Translations under genes and position numbers: made by a program
In this document: positions 1 to 8,643 of the stretch, one piece after another
Layout of the letters: each line of letters begins with the position of its first letter
Position numbering within the stretch: position 1 is the stretch's first letter
Origin: CAVSRC01 sp963730325
Lineage (GTDB): Bacteria > Pseudomonadota > Alphaproteobacteria > Rhizobiales > Kaistiaceae
Length of the DNA: 64,000 nt
Direction: 5' to 3'
Assembly (NCBI GenBank): GCA_963730325.1
Contig: CAVSRC010000004.1
Location: 1 to 64,000 of the forward strand
The notes under the pieces: generated by a model
The model's input: the letters and a program-made list of their open reading frames with translations, nothing else
Database searches by the model: none
Told to the model about the DNA's origin: nothing

Positions 1-165
1 CTCGTGCGTGCGGTGAAGGGCAGCCGCACGCCAAGCCGCCTTCTTCCTCCGCTTGTCCTTCACGTCGCCAGCGGCGGCACCTATCTGTCCGCGGTGGAAG
101 GCATCCTGCGCGATGGTATCGGACTGGCCGAGGCCCATCCGGCGTGGCGCCGAGCATCGATGTGA
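1..165 (+). CDS. C-terminal end of a probable tRNA1(Val)-type N6-adenine methyltransferase (5' end outside window)
   Basis: An open frame enters from the left edge and stops at TGA 163-165, giving 54 residues. The segment PPLVLHVASGGTYLSAVEG, followed by ILRDG, resembles the C-terminal end of COG4123-type methyltransferases, which usually finish with an 'LVLH..G.Y..EA..ILR.G' pattern. Those enzymes methylate N6 of A37 in tRNA1(Val). The catalytic NPPY region would lie outside the window and cannot be seen. The next gene, an S49 peptidase, starts 9 bases after the stop and may be co-transcribed. The assignment rests on about 30 residues and on the usual rhizobial neighbourhood, so it is tentative. 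Confidence 0.5.
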   Translation, partial: LVRAVKGSRTPSRLLPPLVLHVASGGTYLSAVEGILRDGIGLAEAHPAWRRASM

Positions 166-174
166 GGTGAAGTC

Positions 175-1029
175 GTGGCTTTCTCGCTGAAGACCCTGAT
201 CCCGGCGCGCCTGCGCGGCGGTGAGCCGGTCATTCCCGTCGTGCGCCTTTCAGGCACCATCGGCGGTGGCGCCACGCCGCTGCGCCAGGGCCTGACGCTG
301 GAGGGCGTTGCCGCGCCGCTCGCCCGCGCCTTCGGCGTGAAGTCCGCGCCTGCCGTTGCCCTCATCATCAATTCGCCCGGCGGCGCCGCCGCCCAGTCGC
401 ATCTCATCTTCCGGCGCATCCGCGCGCTCGCCGAGGAAAAGAAGAAGAAGGTGATCGTTGCCGTCGAGGATCTGGCCGCCTCGGGCGGCTACATGATCGC
501 CGCCGCCGGCGACGAGATCGTCGTCGACGAGAGCTCGATCGTCGGCTCGATCGGCGTGGTCTCCGCCGGCTTCGGCTTCACCGGCCTGATCGAGCGCATC
601 GGCGTCGAGCGCCGCGTCCATACCGCCGGCAAGAGCAAGGCGATGCTCGACCCGTTCCGCCCGGAGCGCGAGGACGATGTCGCCCGCCTCCGCGCCATCC
701 AGGAAGACGTCCATGCTGCCTTCATCGATCTGGTCAGGGGGCGGCGCGGAGACAAGCTCGCCGACGACCCGGACCTCTTCTCGGGTGCCTTCTGGTCCGG
801 CAGGCGTGCGGTGGAGCTCGGCCTGGCCGACCGCACCGGCGAACTGCGCACGGTGCTGCGCGAGGCCTATGGCGACAAGGTGCGGCTCAAGGTGATCCCG
901 ATGGAGAAGGGCATGCTGTGCTGCTGCCTCGGTCTGGCCGGCGGCAGCGACCGCCTCGCCGCCGGCATCGTCGATCGCGTGCTTGCCGTCATCGACGAGC
1001 ATTTGGCCTGGAACCGCTTCGGCCTTTAG
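175..1029 (+). CDS. S49 family peptidase (SppA/SohB-like)
   Basis: This 284-residue protein is a compact, single-domain signal-peptide-peptidase-A-like serine protease without an obvious N-terminal signal or anchor. The family motifs are in order: an oxyanion-hole stretch NSPGGAAAQSH near residue 67, the nucleophile serine in LAASGGYMIAAAGD near residue 102, and the GSIGVVSAGFGF segment followed by the catalytic lysine in HTAGKSKAMLDPF near residue 152. The family cleaves remnant signal peptides or membrane-associated peptides. The GTG start at 175 is supported by GAGGTGAAG just upstream. The stop overlaps nothing; a small membrane-protein frame begins directly after it and the glycyl-tRNA synthetase genes follow, the normal order in Rhizobiales. 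Confidence 0.93.
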   Translation: MAFSLKTLIPARLRGGEPVIPVVRLSGTIGGGATPLRQGLTLEGVAAPLARAFGVKSAPAVALIINSPGGAAAQSHLIFRRIRALAEEKKKKVIVAVEDLAASGGYMIAAAGDEIVVDESSIVGSIGVVSAGFGFTGLIERIGVERRVHTAGKSKAMLDPFRPEREDDVARLRAIQEDVHAAFIDLVRGRRGDKLADDPDLFSGAFWSGRRAVELGLADRTGELRTVLREAYGDKVRLKVIPMEKGMLCCCLGLAGGSDRLAAGIVDRVLAVIDEHLAWNRFGL

Positions 1030-1030
1030 G

Positions 1031-1262
1031 ATGGCGCTGCCCAAGGGTCTTCCGAGACCAGCGGCTCGAACTCATCGTCATCCTCGCCATTATCGTCTTC
1101 TTCCTGTGGTGGCGGGTGAAGCGGCGCATCGCCTCGTTGAAGGCGCGCTTCCGCGGCACGCCGAAGCAGGCGAAGCAGGCCAGGAGGGCCGAGCAGGTGC
1201 CCGATCAGCTCACTTTGGAGAAGGACCCGGTGACCGGCGTCTATCGCCCGCCCAAGGGCTAG
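1031..1262 (+). pseudogene. Small membrane-anchored protein, frame broken near its start
   Basis: A short protein with one hydrophobic helix (LIVILAIIVFFLWW) followed by a very basic stretch (RVKRRIASLKARFR) and the tail DPVTGVYRPPKG ends at TAG 1260-1262. Its frame has no ATG, GTG or TTG between the peptidase stop and the helix. The only well-placed start, ATG 1031, is in another frame and would join the body only after a one-base shift at about 1035-1065. An N-terminal helix with a cationic tail suggests a bitopic inner-membrane protein. I do not recognise a family. The broken start matches the other frame problems between here and 3.4 kb. Confidence 0.5.
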
Positions 1263-1350
1263 ACTGGCTTCCCTTGACCCGCCGAACGCTCCGTCTAAAA
1301 AGGGGACGCGCCGCGCACCGCACGGCATCATTCCTCTAGGACCGCCGCCC

Positions 1351-2277
1351 GTGACCGAAGACATTCCCGCCCACATGCGCCCGGAACGCTCGTTTCAGGG
1401 GCTGATCCTACGCTTGAGCGCTATTGGGCGGACTAGGGCTGCGTCATCCTGCAGCCCTATGACATGGAGATGGGGCGGGCACCTTCCATCCCGCAACGAC
1501 GCTGCGCTCGCTCGGCCCAAAGCCGTGGAAGGCGGCCTATGTGCAGCCCTCGCGCCGGCCCAAGGACGGCCGCTACGGCGAAAACCCCAACCGGCTGCAG
1601 CACTATTACCAGTTCCAGGTGATCATCAAGCCGTCGCCGGACGACCTGCAGGACCTCTATCTGAAGTCGCTCGACGCCATCGGCCTCGACATGGCGCTGC
1701 ACGACGTGCGCTTCGTCGAGGACGACTGGGAGAGCCCGACGCTCGGCGCCTGGGGGCTCGGCTGGGAGTGCTGGTGCGACGGCATGGAGGTGTCGCAGTT
1801 CACCTATTTCCAGCAGGTCGCCGGCTTCGAATGTTAGCCGGTCTCCGGCGAGCTGACCTACGGGCTGGAACGGCTGGCCATGTACATTCAGGGCGTCGAT
1901 AACGTCTACGACCTCAACTTCAACGGCCGCGAGGGCGACGACAAGGTCACCTATGGCGACGTCTTCCTGCAGGCCGAGCAGGAATATTCGCGGTACAATT
2001 TCGAGTCCGCCGACACCGAAATGCTGTTCGATCAGTTCCGCATGGCCGAAACCGCCTGCCGGAAGTACCTGGAAGACGGCTGGGAAAGCGAACGCAAACA
2101 TCACCTGATGGCGCTGCCCGCCTATGACCAGTGCATCAAGGCGAGCCATGCCTTCAACCTGCTCGATGCGCGCGGCGTCATCTCGGTGACCGAGCGGCAG
2201 AGCTATATCCTGCGCGTCCGCGAACTGGCCAAGGCCTGCGGCGCCGCCTGGCTGGAAACGGCCGGCGGTGGGGCATG
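1351..2277 (+). pseudogene. glyQ: Glycyl-tRNA synthetase alpha subunit, multiply disrupted
   Basis: The sequence encodes the class II alpha chain of bacterial GlyRS, which activates glycine and, with GlyS, charges tRNA-Gly. Diagnostic segments are AHMRPERSFQGLIL, QPSRRPKDGRYGENPNRLQ, ESPTLGAWGLGWECWCDGME, YGLERLAMY, and GVISVTERQSYILRVR. They do not lie in one frame. The start at 1351 reads to about 1411, where one base is missing. The resumed frame meets TAG at 1434-1436, where family members have glutamine (D-Q-G-C). Another base is missing in the G run at 1472-1475. An in-frame TAG occurs at 1835-1837, after WECWCDGME and before PVSGELTYG. The normal stop near 2275 is absent, so the frame runs into the next gene. 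Sequencing error and real decay are both possible; the gene is normally essential. Confidence 0.85.
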
Positions 2278-2367
2278 GCACCGTCGACGTCTGGACCTCA
2301 GTCGACGCGCCGCCAAACGAGCGTTCCCACAGACTGGGGTGCGCCCCGCCGGCTGGAAGGCGCGCAT

Positions 2368-2761
2368 GTGGCGTTCGACGGGCGATTTCGTTCAGCCGAT
2401 GTTGCGTCTCGACGTGCCGCTGATGCTGACCGACATCGACGACGACATGCTGCACGGCCTGTTCCAGCCCTTCGAGGCGCGGCTCGGCACGCTTCAACTT
2501 TATCTCGAGCGCGGCGCCGGGTCGCCGCTGCCGGTGCCGTGCTGATCCGGCTGGCTCACCCTCGATGACAAGAAGCCGGTCTGCTTCCTCCACCGCGTGC
2601 TCGACGATCCATGGGGCAACGTGCTCGCGACGCTGTTCCGCGCCGGCGAGTTCCGCGCCGACGTGATGCTGTCGCTGGTGCCGTACGAAGTCACGCAAGG
2701 GCGGGTCGTCTTCGCCGTGCGTGACTACGACATCGGCGTCGGCGCCGATCTTGCTCAGTAG
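2368..2761 (+). pseudogene. Unrecognised conserved-looking protein between glyQ and glyS, interrupted by TGA
   Basis: An open frame continuing from glyQ encodes LRLDVPLMLTDIDDDMLHG, then ARLGTLQLYLERG, meets TGA at 2543-2545, and continues in the same frame through LDDKKPVCFLHRVLDDPWG and ADVMLSLVPYEVTQGRVVF to TAG 2759-2761. The composition on both sides of the TGA is protein-like and continuous, so this looks like one gene of about 130 residues with a nonsense change. ATG 2368 is the only nearby start but is not strongly supported. I do not recognise the family. The gene stops 6 bases before a diverged copy of the glyS start. Confidence 0.45.
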
Positions 2762-2767
2762 GCCGAT

Positions 2768-2818
2768 ATGCCCGATCTCCTCCTTGAACTGTTCAGTGAA
2801 GAAATCCCGGCGCGCCCG
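2768..2818 (+). pseudogene. Diverged extra copy of the glyS 5' end
   Basis: From ATG 2768 the first 16 codons read MPDLLLELFSEEIPAR, identical in protein to the start of glyS at 2889. The DNA differs at many synonymous positions, including AGT versus TCC for the same serine. After codon 16 the frame turns into unrelated sequence (PFARSATGAR...). The synonymous divergence is too great for a recent tandem duplication or an assembly stutter of the same molecule. It looks like the end of a second glyS lineage left at a recombination or assembly junction. Confidence 0.7.
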
Positions 2819-2888
2819 TTCGCCCGCAGCGCCACGGGCGCGAGGACGAACAGGCTGATGGAAGCATGCGGGCCGGGGAGCGCGATCC

Positions 2889-5035
2889 ATGCCTGACCTT
2901 CTCCTCGAACTCTTTTCCGAAGAAATCCCGGCGCGCATGCAGCGCAAGGCAGCCGACGACCTGCGCAAGCTGGTCACCGATGCGCTGGTCGATGCCGGCC
3001 TCACCTATGAGGGGGCCAAGGCCTTCGCCACGCCGCGCCGCCTGGCGCTGACCGTCCACGGCCTGCCGGCGCGCTCGCCCGACCAGCGCGAGGAGCGCAA
3101 GGGTCCCCGCGTCGGCGCGCCCGACAAGGCGATCGAAGGCTTCCTCAGAGGCGCCGGCCTCACATCGATCGAGCAGGCGAAGGTCCAGCAGGACAAGAAG
3201 GGCGACGTCTATGTCGCCGTGATCGAGAAGCCCGGCCGCCCGGCGCCGGAGGTCATCGCCGAATTCATGCCCGCCATCGTCCGCTCCTTCCCCTGGCCGA
3301 AGTCCATGCGCTGGGGGAAAGCTCGGCGGTTGCCGGCAGTCTTTCCTGGGTGCGGCCGCTGCATTCCATCCTCTGCGTCTTCGGCCCGGAGACCTCCGAC
3401 ACCGAGGTCGTGCCCTTCGCGGTCGATGGACTGAACGCCGGCGACACCACCTTTGGCCACCGCTTCATGGCGCCGGAGCCGATCGCGGTGAAGCGCTTCG
3501 ACGACTATGCGGCCAAGTTGGAGAAGGCGAAGGTCATCCTCGACGCCGACCGGCGCAAGGAGACGATCCTCGCCGATGCGCGCAATCAGGCGCTGGCGCT
3601 CGGCCTCGAACTGGTCGAGGACGAGGCGCTGCTCGACGAGGTGGCCGGACTGGTGGAATGGCCGGTGGTCCTCATCGGCACCTTCGACGAGGACTTTCTC
3701 GAGATCCCGCCCGAGGTCGTGCGCACCACCATCCGCGTCAACCAGAAATGCTTCGTGCTCGCCCGCGGCGGCGACAAAGCACTCGGGCAGCTCGCCAACC
3801 GCTTCGTCCTGGTCGCCAATATCGAGGCCAGCGACGGCGGCAAGGCGGTCGTTGCCGGCAACGAGCGCGTCATCCGCGCCCGCCTGGCGGACGCCCGCTA
3901 TTTCTGGGACACCGATCTCAAGACGCCGCTTGCCGACCGCCTGCCCAAGCTCGACGCCATCGTCTTTCACGAGAAGCTAGGGTCCCAGGGCGAGCGCGTC
4001 AGGCGCCTGATGCGGCTGGCGCGCGAGATCGCCCCGCAGGTGTCGGCCGACGGTGCGCTGGCCGAGCGCGCCGCAGAGCTCGCCAAGGCCGATCTCGTCA
4101 CCGAGATGGTCGGCGAGTTCCCCGAGCTTCAGGGCCTGATGGGGCGCTACTACGCCACTGCCGGCGACGAAGACATGTCGGTGGCCGCCGCAATAGAGGA
4201 TCACTACCGGCCTGTCGGTCCGTCCGACCGCGTGCCCACCGACCCGGTGGCGATCGCCGTGGCGCTCGCCGACAAGCTCGACACGCTGGTCGGCTTCTGG
4301 GCGGTCGATGAGAAGCCCACCGGCTCGAAGGACCCCTTCGCGCTGCGCCGTGCGGCGCTTGGCGTGATCCGGCTGATCCTCGATCGCGGCATCCGCCTGC
4401 GTCTGGCGAAGGTGTTCGCCGCGCATGCGGAAACCGTTGCCAGATCGGTTCGCGGCACGGCGGTCAAGGACAGCGAGGCCGCCCAGTTCTTCGTGCGCGA
4501 CGAGGTCATGGACGACCTCCTCGCCTTCTTCGCCGACCGGCTCAAGGTGCAGCTGCGCGAGCAGGGCGCCCGCCACGATCTCGTCGATGCCGTCTTCGCG
4601 CTCGGCGACCAGGACGATCTGGTGATGATCGTGCGCCGCATCGAGGCGCTCGCCGCCTTCCTCGACACGGACGACGGCGCCAACCTGCTCGCCGGCTTCC
4701 GCCGCGCCGCCAACATCCTGCGCGACGAGGAGAAGAAGTCCGGCGAACGCTACAGCGGCTCGGTCGACGCACACCTCGTCGTCGAGCCGGCGGAGCGGGC
4801 GCTGTTCGAGGCGATCGCCTCGTCGGGCAGCGAGGCCGGGGCGGCCGTCGAGATCGAGGACTTTCAGGCGGCGATGACGGCGCTGGCGCGCCTGCGCCCC
4901 GCGGTCGATGCCTTCTTCGACGAGGTCATGGTCAATGTCGAGGACGCCAAGCTGCGTGCCAATCGCCTGAGGTTGCTCGATCGCCTGCGCCAGGCGACGC
5001 TCACCGTCGCCGATTTCTCGCGCGTCGGCGGCTGA
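2889..5035 (+). pseudogene. glyS: Glycyl-tRNA synthetase beta subunit with one frameshift
   Basis: GlyS is the tRNA-binding and proofreading-like partner of GlyQ. The N-terminal part (MPDLLLELFSEEIPARMQ) runs from ATG 2889 to about 3316. The rest, from VRPLHSILCVFGPE to the stop at 5035, lies in a frame one base off. The break is at the G run 3313-3317: adding one G gives MRWGESSAVAG and then SLSWVRPLHS, as expected for the family. Recognisable middle and C-terminal blocks include EFPELQGLMGRYYA near residue 420, DKLDTLVGFWAVDEKPTGSK near 470 and the DALR/anticodon-binding end VMVNVEDAKLRANRL. Total length of about 715 residues is normal. Apart from the homopolymer indel the gene looks intact, so a base-call error is the simplest explanation here. 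Confidence 0.9.
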
Positions 5036-5181
5036 TCCACCTTCGAACGACTCCCGATTGCGGTCGCGTGGCTTGACAAGCTGGCCGCGCCGCGCCTGCC
5101 TGTTGGCGTGTGCGACGCCAACCGAAGGGGCAGACCCATGTCAGGGCGCGCTATGGCAGAAGAAACAGGCAGCTGACGCGG

Positions 5182-6054
5182 ATGGCTGCCGGGCGAAGAT
5201 GGCGACCCAGCCCGGTCGCGGACGGATTCTCCGGATACTGCCTCTCCGGTGTGCGCGCCGCTTTCGACGAGGCCTGCCGGCGCCTCGAGGTGCGGCGGAT
5301 CGGCTCCGTGAAGCGGGGCTATGTCGGCCGCCATGTCGGCGCCAAGGTGCGCGGTCGCGACGGCATGATCGCCTGGCTCAAGGTCGGCGGCGTCTATGCG
5401 CGCGACATCCGCTTCTTCATGGGTGAACCGGATGCCGGCAAGCTCGTCGGCGTGCCCAAGCCGGCGCTGATCGCCAATCTCGAATGGACGCACGACATGG
5501 TCACCTGGGGCGCGCGCCTGATGACCTTCGTCGCGGACCCGATCGTCGAGCGCAACCCCTGGGCCGGCACGCGCGCCGCGCAGATCGGCGAGGCATGGAT
5601 TGCCAAGTTGCGGCTGGCGCTTGATGAGCTGGCGCAGGCCGAGACGAAACGGATCGCATGCGACCCGGTCACGTTGCGCACGGTGGTCGAGGATCGCTAC
5701 GGCGCCGTCGCACCGGCGCGCAGGGAATGGTACCCTGCCCATTGCGACCTGAACTGGAACAACCTGACGGCGCCGGAACTGGTCATCCTCGACTGGGAGT
5801 CGTGGGGGCTGGCGCCGCCCGGATACGACGTGGCCATGTTGCTCGCCTATTCGGCGAACGACGCCGCGCTCGTTTCGCGGCTGGAGCGTGGCTTCGCCGG
5901 GACGCTGGCCCGGCGATCGGTGCAGGCGACGCAGCTCTACGTACTGGACCTGCTGGTCAATTCGTCCGGCAAGGGCTGGCTCGACCCACAACTGCACGAT
6001 CCGCTGGCGCGCATGCTCGATGCCGTCCGGCTGGGCTGGCGTAACCGCGCCTGA
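5182..6054 (+). CDS. Aminoglycoside phosphotransferase-fold (APH) family protein
   Basis: About 290 residues of APH/choline-kinase fold. The Brenner motif is HCDLNWNNL at 5741-5767, with the catalytic Asp and the Mg-binding Asn, and the second metal Asp lies in ILDWESWGLAPPGYD. The N-terminal lobe is diverged: VKRGYVGRHVGAKV may take the place of the ATP-binding loop, and the lysine is in the WLKVGG strand. The substrate is unknown, and the gene's setting beside glyS does not suggest antibiotic resistance. The frame is open from GTG 5110, but ATG 5182 is a more natural start because the intervening residues are basic and low in complexity. Neither start has a strong ribosome-binding site. Confidence 0.78.
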   Translation: MAAGRRWRPSPVADGFSGYCLSGVRAAFDEACRRLEVRRIGSVKRGYVGRHVGAKVRGRDGMIAWLKVGGVYARDIRFFMGEPDAGKLVGVPKPALIANLEWTHDMVTWGARLMTFVADPIVERNPWAGTRAAQIGEAWIAKLRLALDELAQAETKRIACDPVTLRTVVEDRYGAVAPARREWYPAHCDLNWNNLTAPELVILDWESWGLAPPGYDVAMLLAYSANDAALVSRLERGFAGTLARRSVQATQLYVLDLLVNSSGKGWLDPQLHDPLARMLDAVRLGWRNRA

Positions 6055-6176
6055 GCCCGCGGCTCTTCGCCCGTGCAGATCGCACCCGGTCTTTGGTTCA
6101 TACTGCCGGGCCGCGCAGGCGATTCTCCAGACTGCTGCAACCGCAGACACGCCTGCACGCCAAGGAGGCAGAGCCA

Positions 6177-6335
6177 ATGTTCATGGGCGCAATCGCCATA
6201 CAGCCGCTTGTCGCGTTGATCGCCGGCATCCTCATCCTGCTGGTGCCGCGGCTGCTCAACTACATCGTCGCCATCTATCTCATCCTGGTGGGCATCTTCG
6301 GCCTGTGGCCCGGCGTCATGGCCGGCGCCGGCTGA
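6177..6335 (+). CDS. DUF3096 family small membrane protein
   Basis: This 52-residue protein is almost entirely two hydrophobic segments, IQPLVALIAGILILLVPRLL and YIVAIYLILVGIFGLWP, the standard layout of DUF3096 proteins. No function is known for the family; it is a small two-helix inner-membrane protein. AAGGAGG at 6161-6167 places the start at ATG 6177. A second ATG two codons later is possible. The gene lies on its own between the APH-like gene and the convergent oxidoreductase gene. Confidence 0.82.
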   Translation: MFMGAIAIQPLVALIAGILILLVPRLLNYIVAIYLILVGIFGLWPGVMAGAG

Positions 6336-6341
6336 GCGCCG

Positions 6342-7334
6342 TCAGTCGATCGTCACAACCAGCCGGCCGCGCACCTTGCCTTCGGCGATGTCGTGCGCGG
6401 CCGGCACGATGGCGTCGAAGCCGATGGTCGTGGTCATCTCGGCGAGCTTGCCGCGGTCGATGTCGCTGGCAAGGCGATTCCACGCCGCAATGCGCACGGG
6501 CTTGGGCACGGTGACCGAATTGATGCCGAGGAGCGCCACGCCGCGCAGGATGAACGGCGCCACCGAGGTCGGCAGCTCCATGCCGGCGGCATTGCCGCAG
6601 GCGGCGATGGCACCGCCGGCCTTGGTCATCGAAAGAACGTTGGCGAGCATGGTGCCGCCGACGCTGTCGATGCCGGCCGCCCACCGTTCTTTCGCCAGCA
6701 GCTTCGGCTTTTCGGTCAGCTCGTCGCGCGGGACGACCACGCTGGCGCCGAGGCCCTTGAGATAGTCAGCCTTGTCCGGCCGGCCGGTCACCGCATGGAC
6801 GGTGAAGCCGGCGCCGGCAAGCAGCGCCACGGCGACCGAGCCGACGCCGCCGGCGGCCCCGGTCACCACCACGGGGCCGGCATCCGGTTTCACGCCGTGC
6901 TTTTCCAGCGCCAGCAGGGAGAGCATCGCCGTATAGCCGGCGGTGCCGATCGCCATCGCTTCTGCGCCGCTCATGCCCGCCGGCAGCGGGATCAGCCAGT
7001 CGCCGGAGACCCGCGCCATCTGGCTGTAGCCGCCATAATGGACCTCGCCGACGCCCCAGCCATTGAGCACCACCTTGTCGCCCGGGGCGATGCCGTCATG
7101 GGAGGAGGCGGTCACCGTGCCGGCGAAATCGATGCCGGGGATCATCGGGAAGCGGCGCACCACCGGCAGCTTGCCGGTGATCGCCAGCCCGTCCTTGTAG
7201 TTGACGGTGGAATGCTCGACGCGCACGTCGACGTCGCCGGGCATGAGATCGGCAAGGCCGAGTTCGGTGACCGCGACCGATTGCGCCTTGGTGGCCTCGT
7301 CGCGAGTGATCAACAGCGCCTTGAAGGAATCCAC
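6342..7334 (-). CDS. YhdH/AcuI-type MDR quinone oxidoreductase (acryloyl-CoA reductase family)
   Basis: This 330-residue medium-chain dehydrogenase/reductase lacks the structural zinc site. It begins FKALLITRDEA, the typical YhdH/AcuI start, and has EHSTVNYKDGLAITGK near residue 48, IPGIDFAGTV near 72, and the NADPH-binding VTGAAGGVGSVAVALLAGAG near 152. AcuI members reduce acryloyl-CoA to propionyl-CoA with NADPH, for example downstream of DMSP or 3-hydroxypropionate; the substrate here is not proven. The start is GTG 7334, next to the conserved FKALL and preceded by GGGAGAAC. An upstream extension is open but not conserved in character. Confidence 0.88.
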   Translation of the reverse strand: MDSFKALLITRDEATKAQSVAVTELGLADLMPGDVDVRVEHSTVNYKDGLAITGKLPVVRRFPMIPGIDFAGTVTASSHDGIAPGDKVVLNGWGVGEVHYGGYSQMARVSGDWLIPLPAGMSGAEAMAIGTAGYTAMLSLLALEKHGVKPDAGPVVVTGAAGGVGSVAVALLAGAGFTVHAVTGRPDKADYLKGLGASVVVPRDELTEKPKLLAKERWAAGIDSVGGTMLANVLSMTKAGGAIAACGNAAGMELPTSVAPFILRGVALLGINSVTVPKPVRIAAWNRLASDIDRGKLAEMTTTIGFDAIVPAAHDIAEGKVRGRLVVTID

Positions 7335-7407
7335 GTCGTTCTCCCTCGATTGTTCGCGCTCGCACCATAAGCGCTCGCAGGCCGGATAGGCGAGGGGGGC
7401 GGACGGT

Positions 7408-8643
7408 TCAGCCGACCATCGCCGGCCGCTCGACGGCACGCTCGACGATCGGCCAGTGGACGATCGCCGCGAACACGCCGAGCGCCACGCACAGCCACCA
7501 GACGATGCTGTAGGAGCCGGTCACGTCGTAGAGATAGCCGCCGAGCCAGACGCCGATGAACGATCCGACCTGGTGCGAGAAGAAGACGAAGCCGAACAGG
7601 GTGGCCATGTAGCGCGTGCCGAACATGACGGCGACGATCTGCTGGGTCGGCGGCACCGTCGACAGCCACAGGAAACCGATCAGCGCCGAGAAGGCAAACG
7701 TCGTGGGGATGCTCGGCGGCAGCAGGATGAAGGCGGCGATCAGCGCCGAGCGCGCGAGGTAGAGCCACACCAGGATGATGCGCCGCGCCATGAGGCCGGA
7801 AAGTACGCCCGAGACGATCGAGCCGGCGATGTTGGCAAGGCCGATCAGGCCGATCGCATAGGCGCCCCACATCGCCGGGATGCCGATATCGATGAGATAG
7901 GGCGGCAGGTGGACGGTGATGAAGGCGAGCTGGAAGCCGCAGACGAAGAAGCCGGCGACCAGCAGCCGGTAGGACTGGTGGCTGAAGGCCTCGCGCAGGG
8001 CGGCGATGATCGTCTGGTCGGCCTCGCCGTGGCTGACCGGCACCGCCTGCGGCCTGCCGCGCATGACGAAGGCGAGCACCGGCACCACCAGCACCATTCC
8101 CGCCATCAGCACCAGCGCCGTCTGCCAGCCATAGGCGCCGATGAAGCCCTGGCCCAGCGGGGCGAAGATGAACTGGCCGACCGAGCCGGCGGCGGTGCCG
8201 AGGCCGAAGCCGAGCGTGCGCATGGACGGCGGCAGCAGCCGCGCGAAGGCCGCCATCACCAGCAGGAAGGCGGAGCCGGCGATGCCGGCGCCGACCAGCA
8301 CGCCGGCGGTCAGTTGCAGCGCCACCGGAGTGCCGCTGTGGGCCATCAGCGCCAGGCCGAGCGCATAGATGAGCGCCCCGCCCGACAGCACCCGCGCCGT
8401 GCCGTAGCGGTCGGCGAGCATGCCGACGAAGGGCTGGCCGATGCCCCACACCAGGTTCTGGACGGCGATGGCGAGCGCGAACACCTCGCGCCCCCAGCCG
8501 TACTCGTTGGTGATCGGCGTCAGGAAGAAGCCCATCGTCGAGCGCGGGCCGAAGCCGACCGCGGAGATGATGCAGCCGGCGGCGATGACGACCGGGATCG
8601 ATTGCAGCAGGCCGTGCGCCGGCTGGGTTCGTCCGGCGGTCAT
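7408..8643 (-). CDS. MFS transporter
   Basis: This 411-residue major facilitator has about 12 hydrophobic segments. The MFS signature between helices 2 and 3 is visible as GMLADRYGTARVL near residue 78, with the matching second-half loop GVLSGLMARRIILV near residue 275. It is probably a proton-linked transporter for a small organic acid or similar compound, but the sequence does not show the substrate. Its ATG overlaps the stop of the upstream ketopantoate-reductase-like gene (ATGA), so the two are translationally coupled and may handle the same or related metabolites. Confidence 0.9.
   Translation of the reverse strand: MTAGRTQPAHGLLQSIPVVIAAGCIISAVGFGPRSTMGFFLTPITNEYGWGREVFALAIAVQNLVWGIGQPFVGMLADRYGTARVLSGGALIYALGLALMAHSGTPVALQLTAGVLVGAGIAGSAFLLVMAAFARLLPPSMRTLGFGLGTAAGSVGQFIFAPLGQGFIGAYGWQTALVLMAGMVLVVPVLAFVMRGRPQAVPVSHGEADQTIIAALREAFSHQSYRLLVAGFFVCGFQLAFITVHLPPYLIDIGIPAMWGAYAIGLIGLANIAGSIVSGVLSGLMARRIILVWLYLARSALIAAFILLPPSIPTTFAFSALIGFLWLSTVPPTQQIVAVMFGTRYMATLFGFVFFSHQVGSFIGVWLGGYLYDVTGSYSIVWWLCVALGVFAAIVHWPIVERAVERPAMVG

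Noticed and set aside
2283..2340. A mobile-element end at the lost glyQ stop
   Set aside because: GTCGAC occurs twice 18 bases apart, but no transposase, longer inverted repeat or target duplication is visible.
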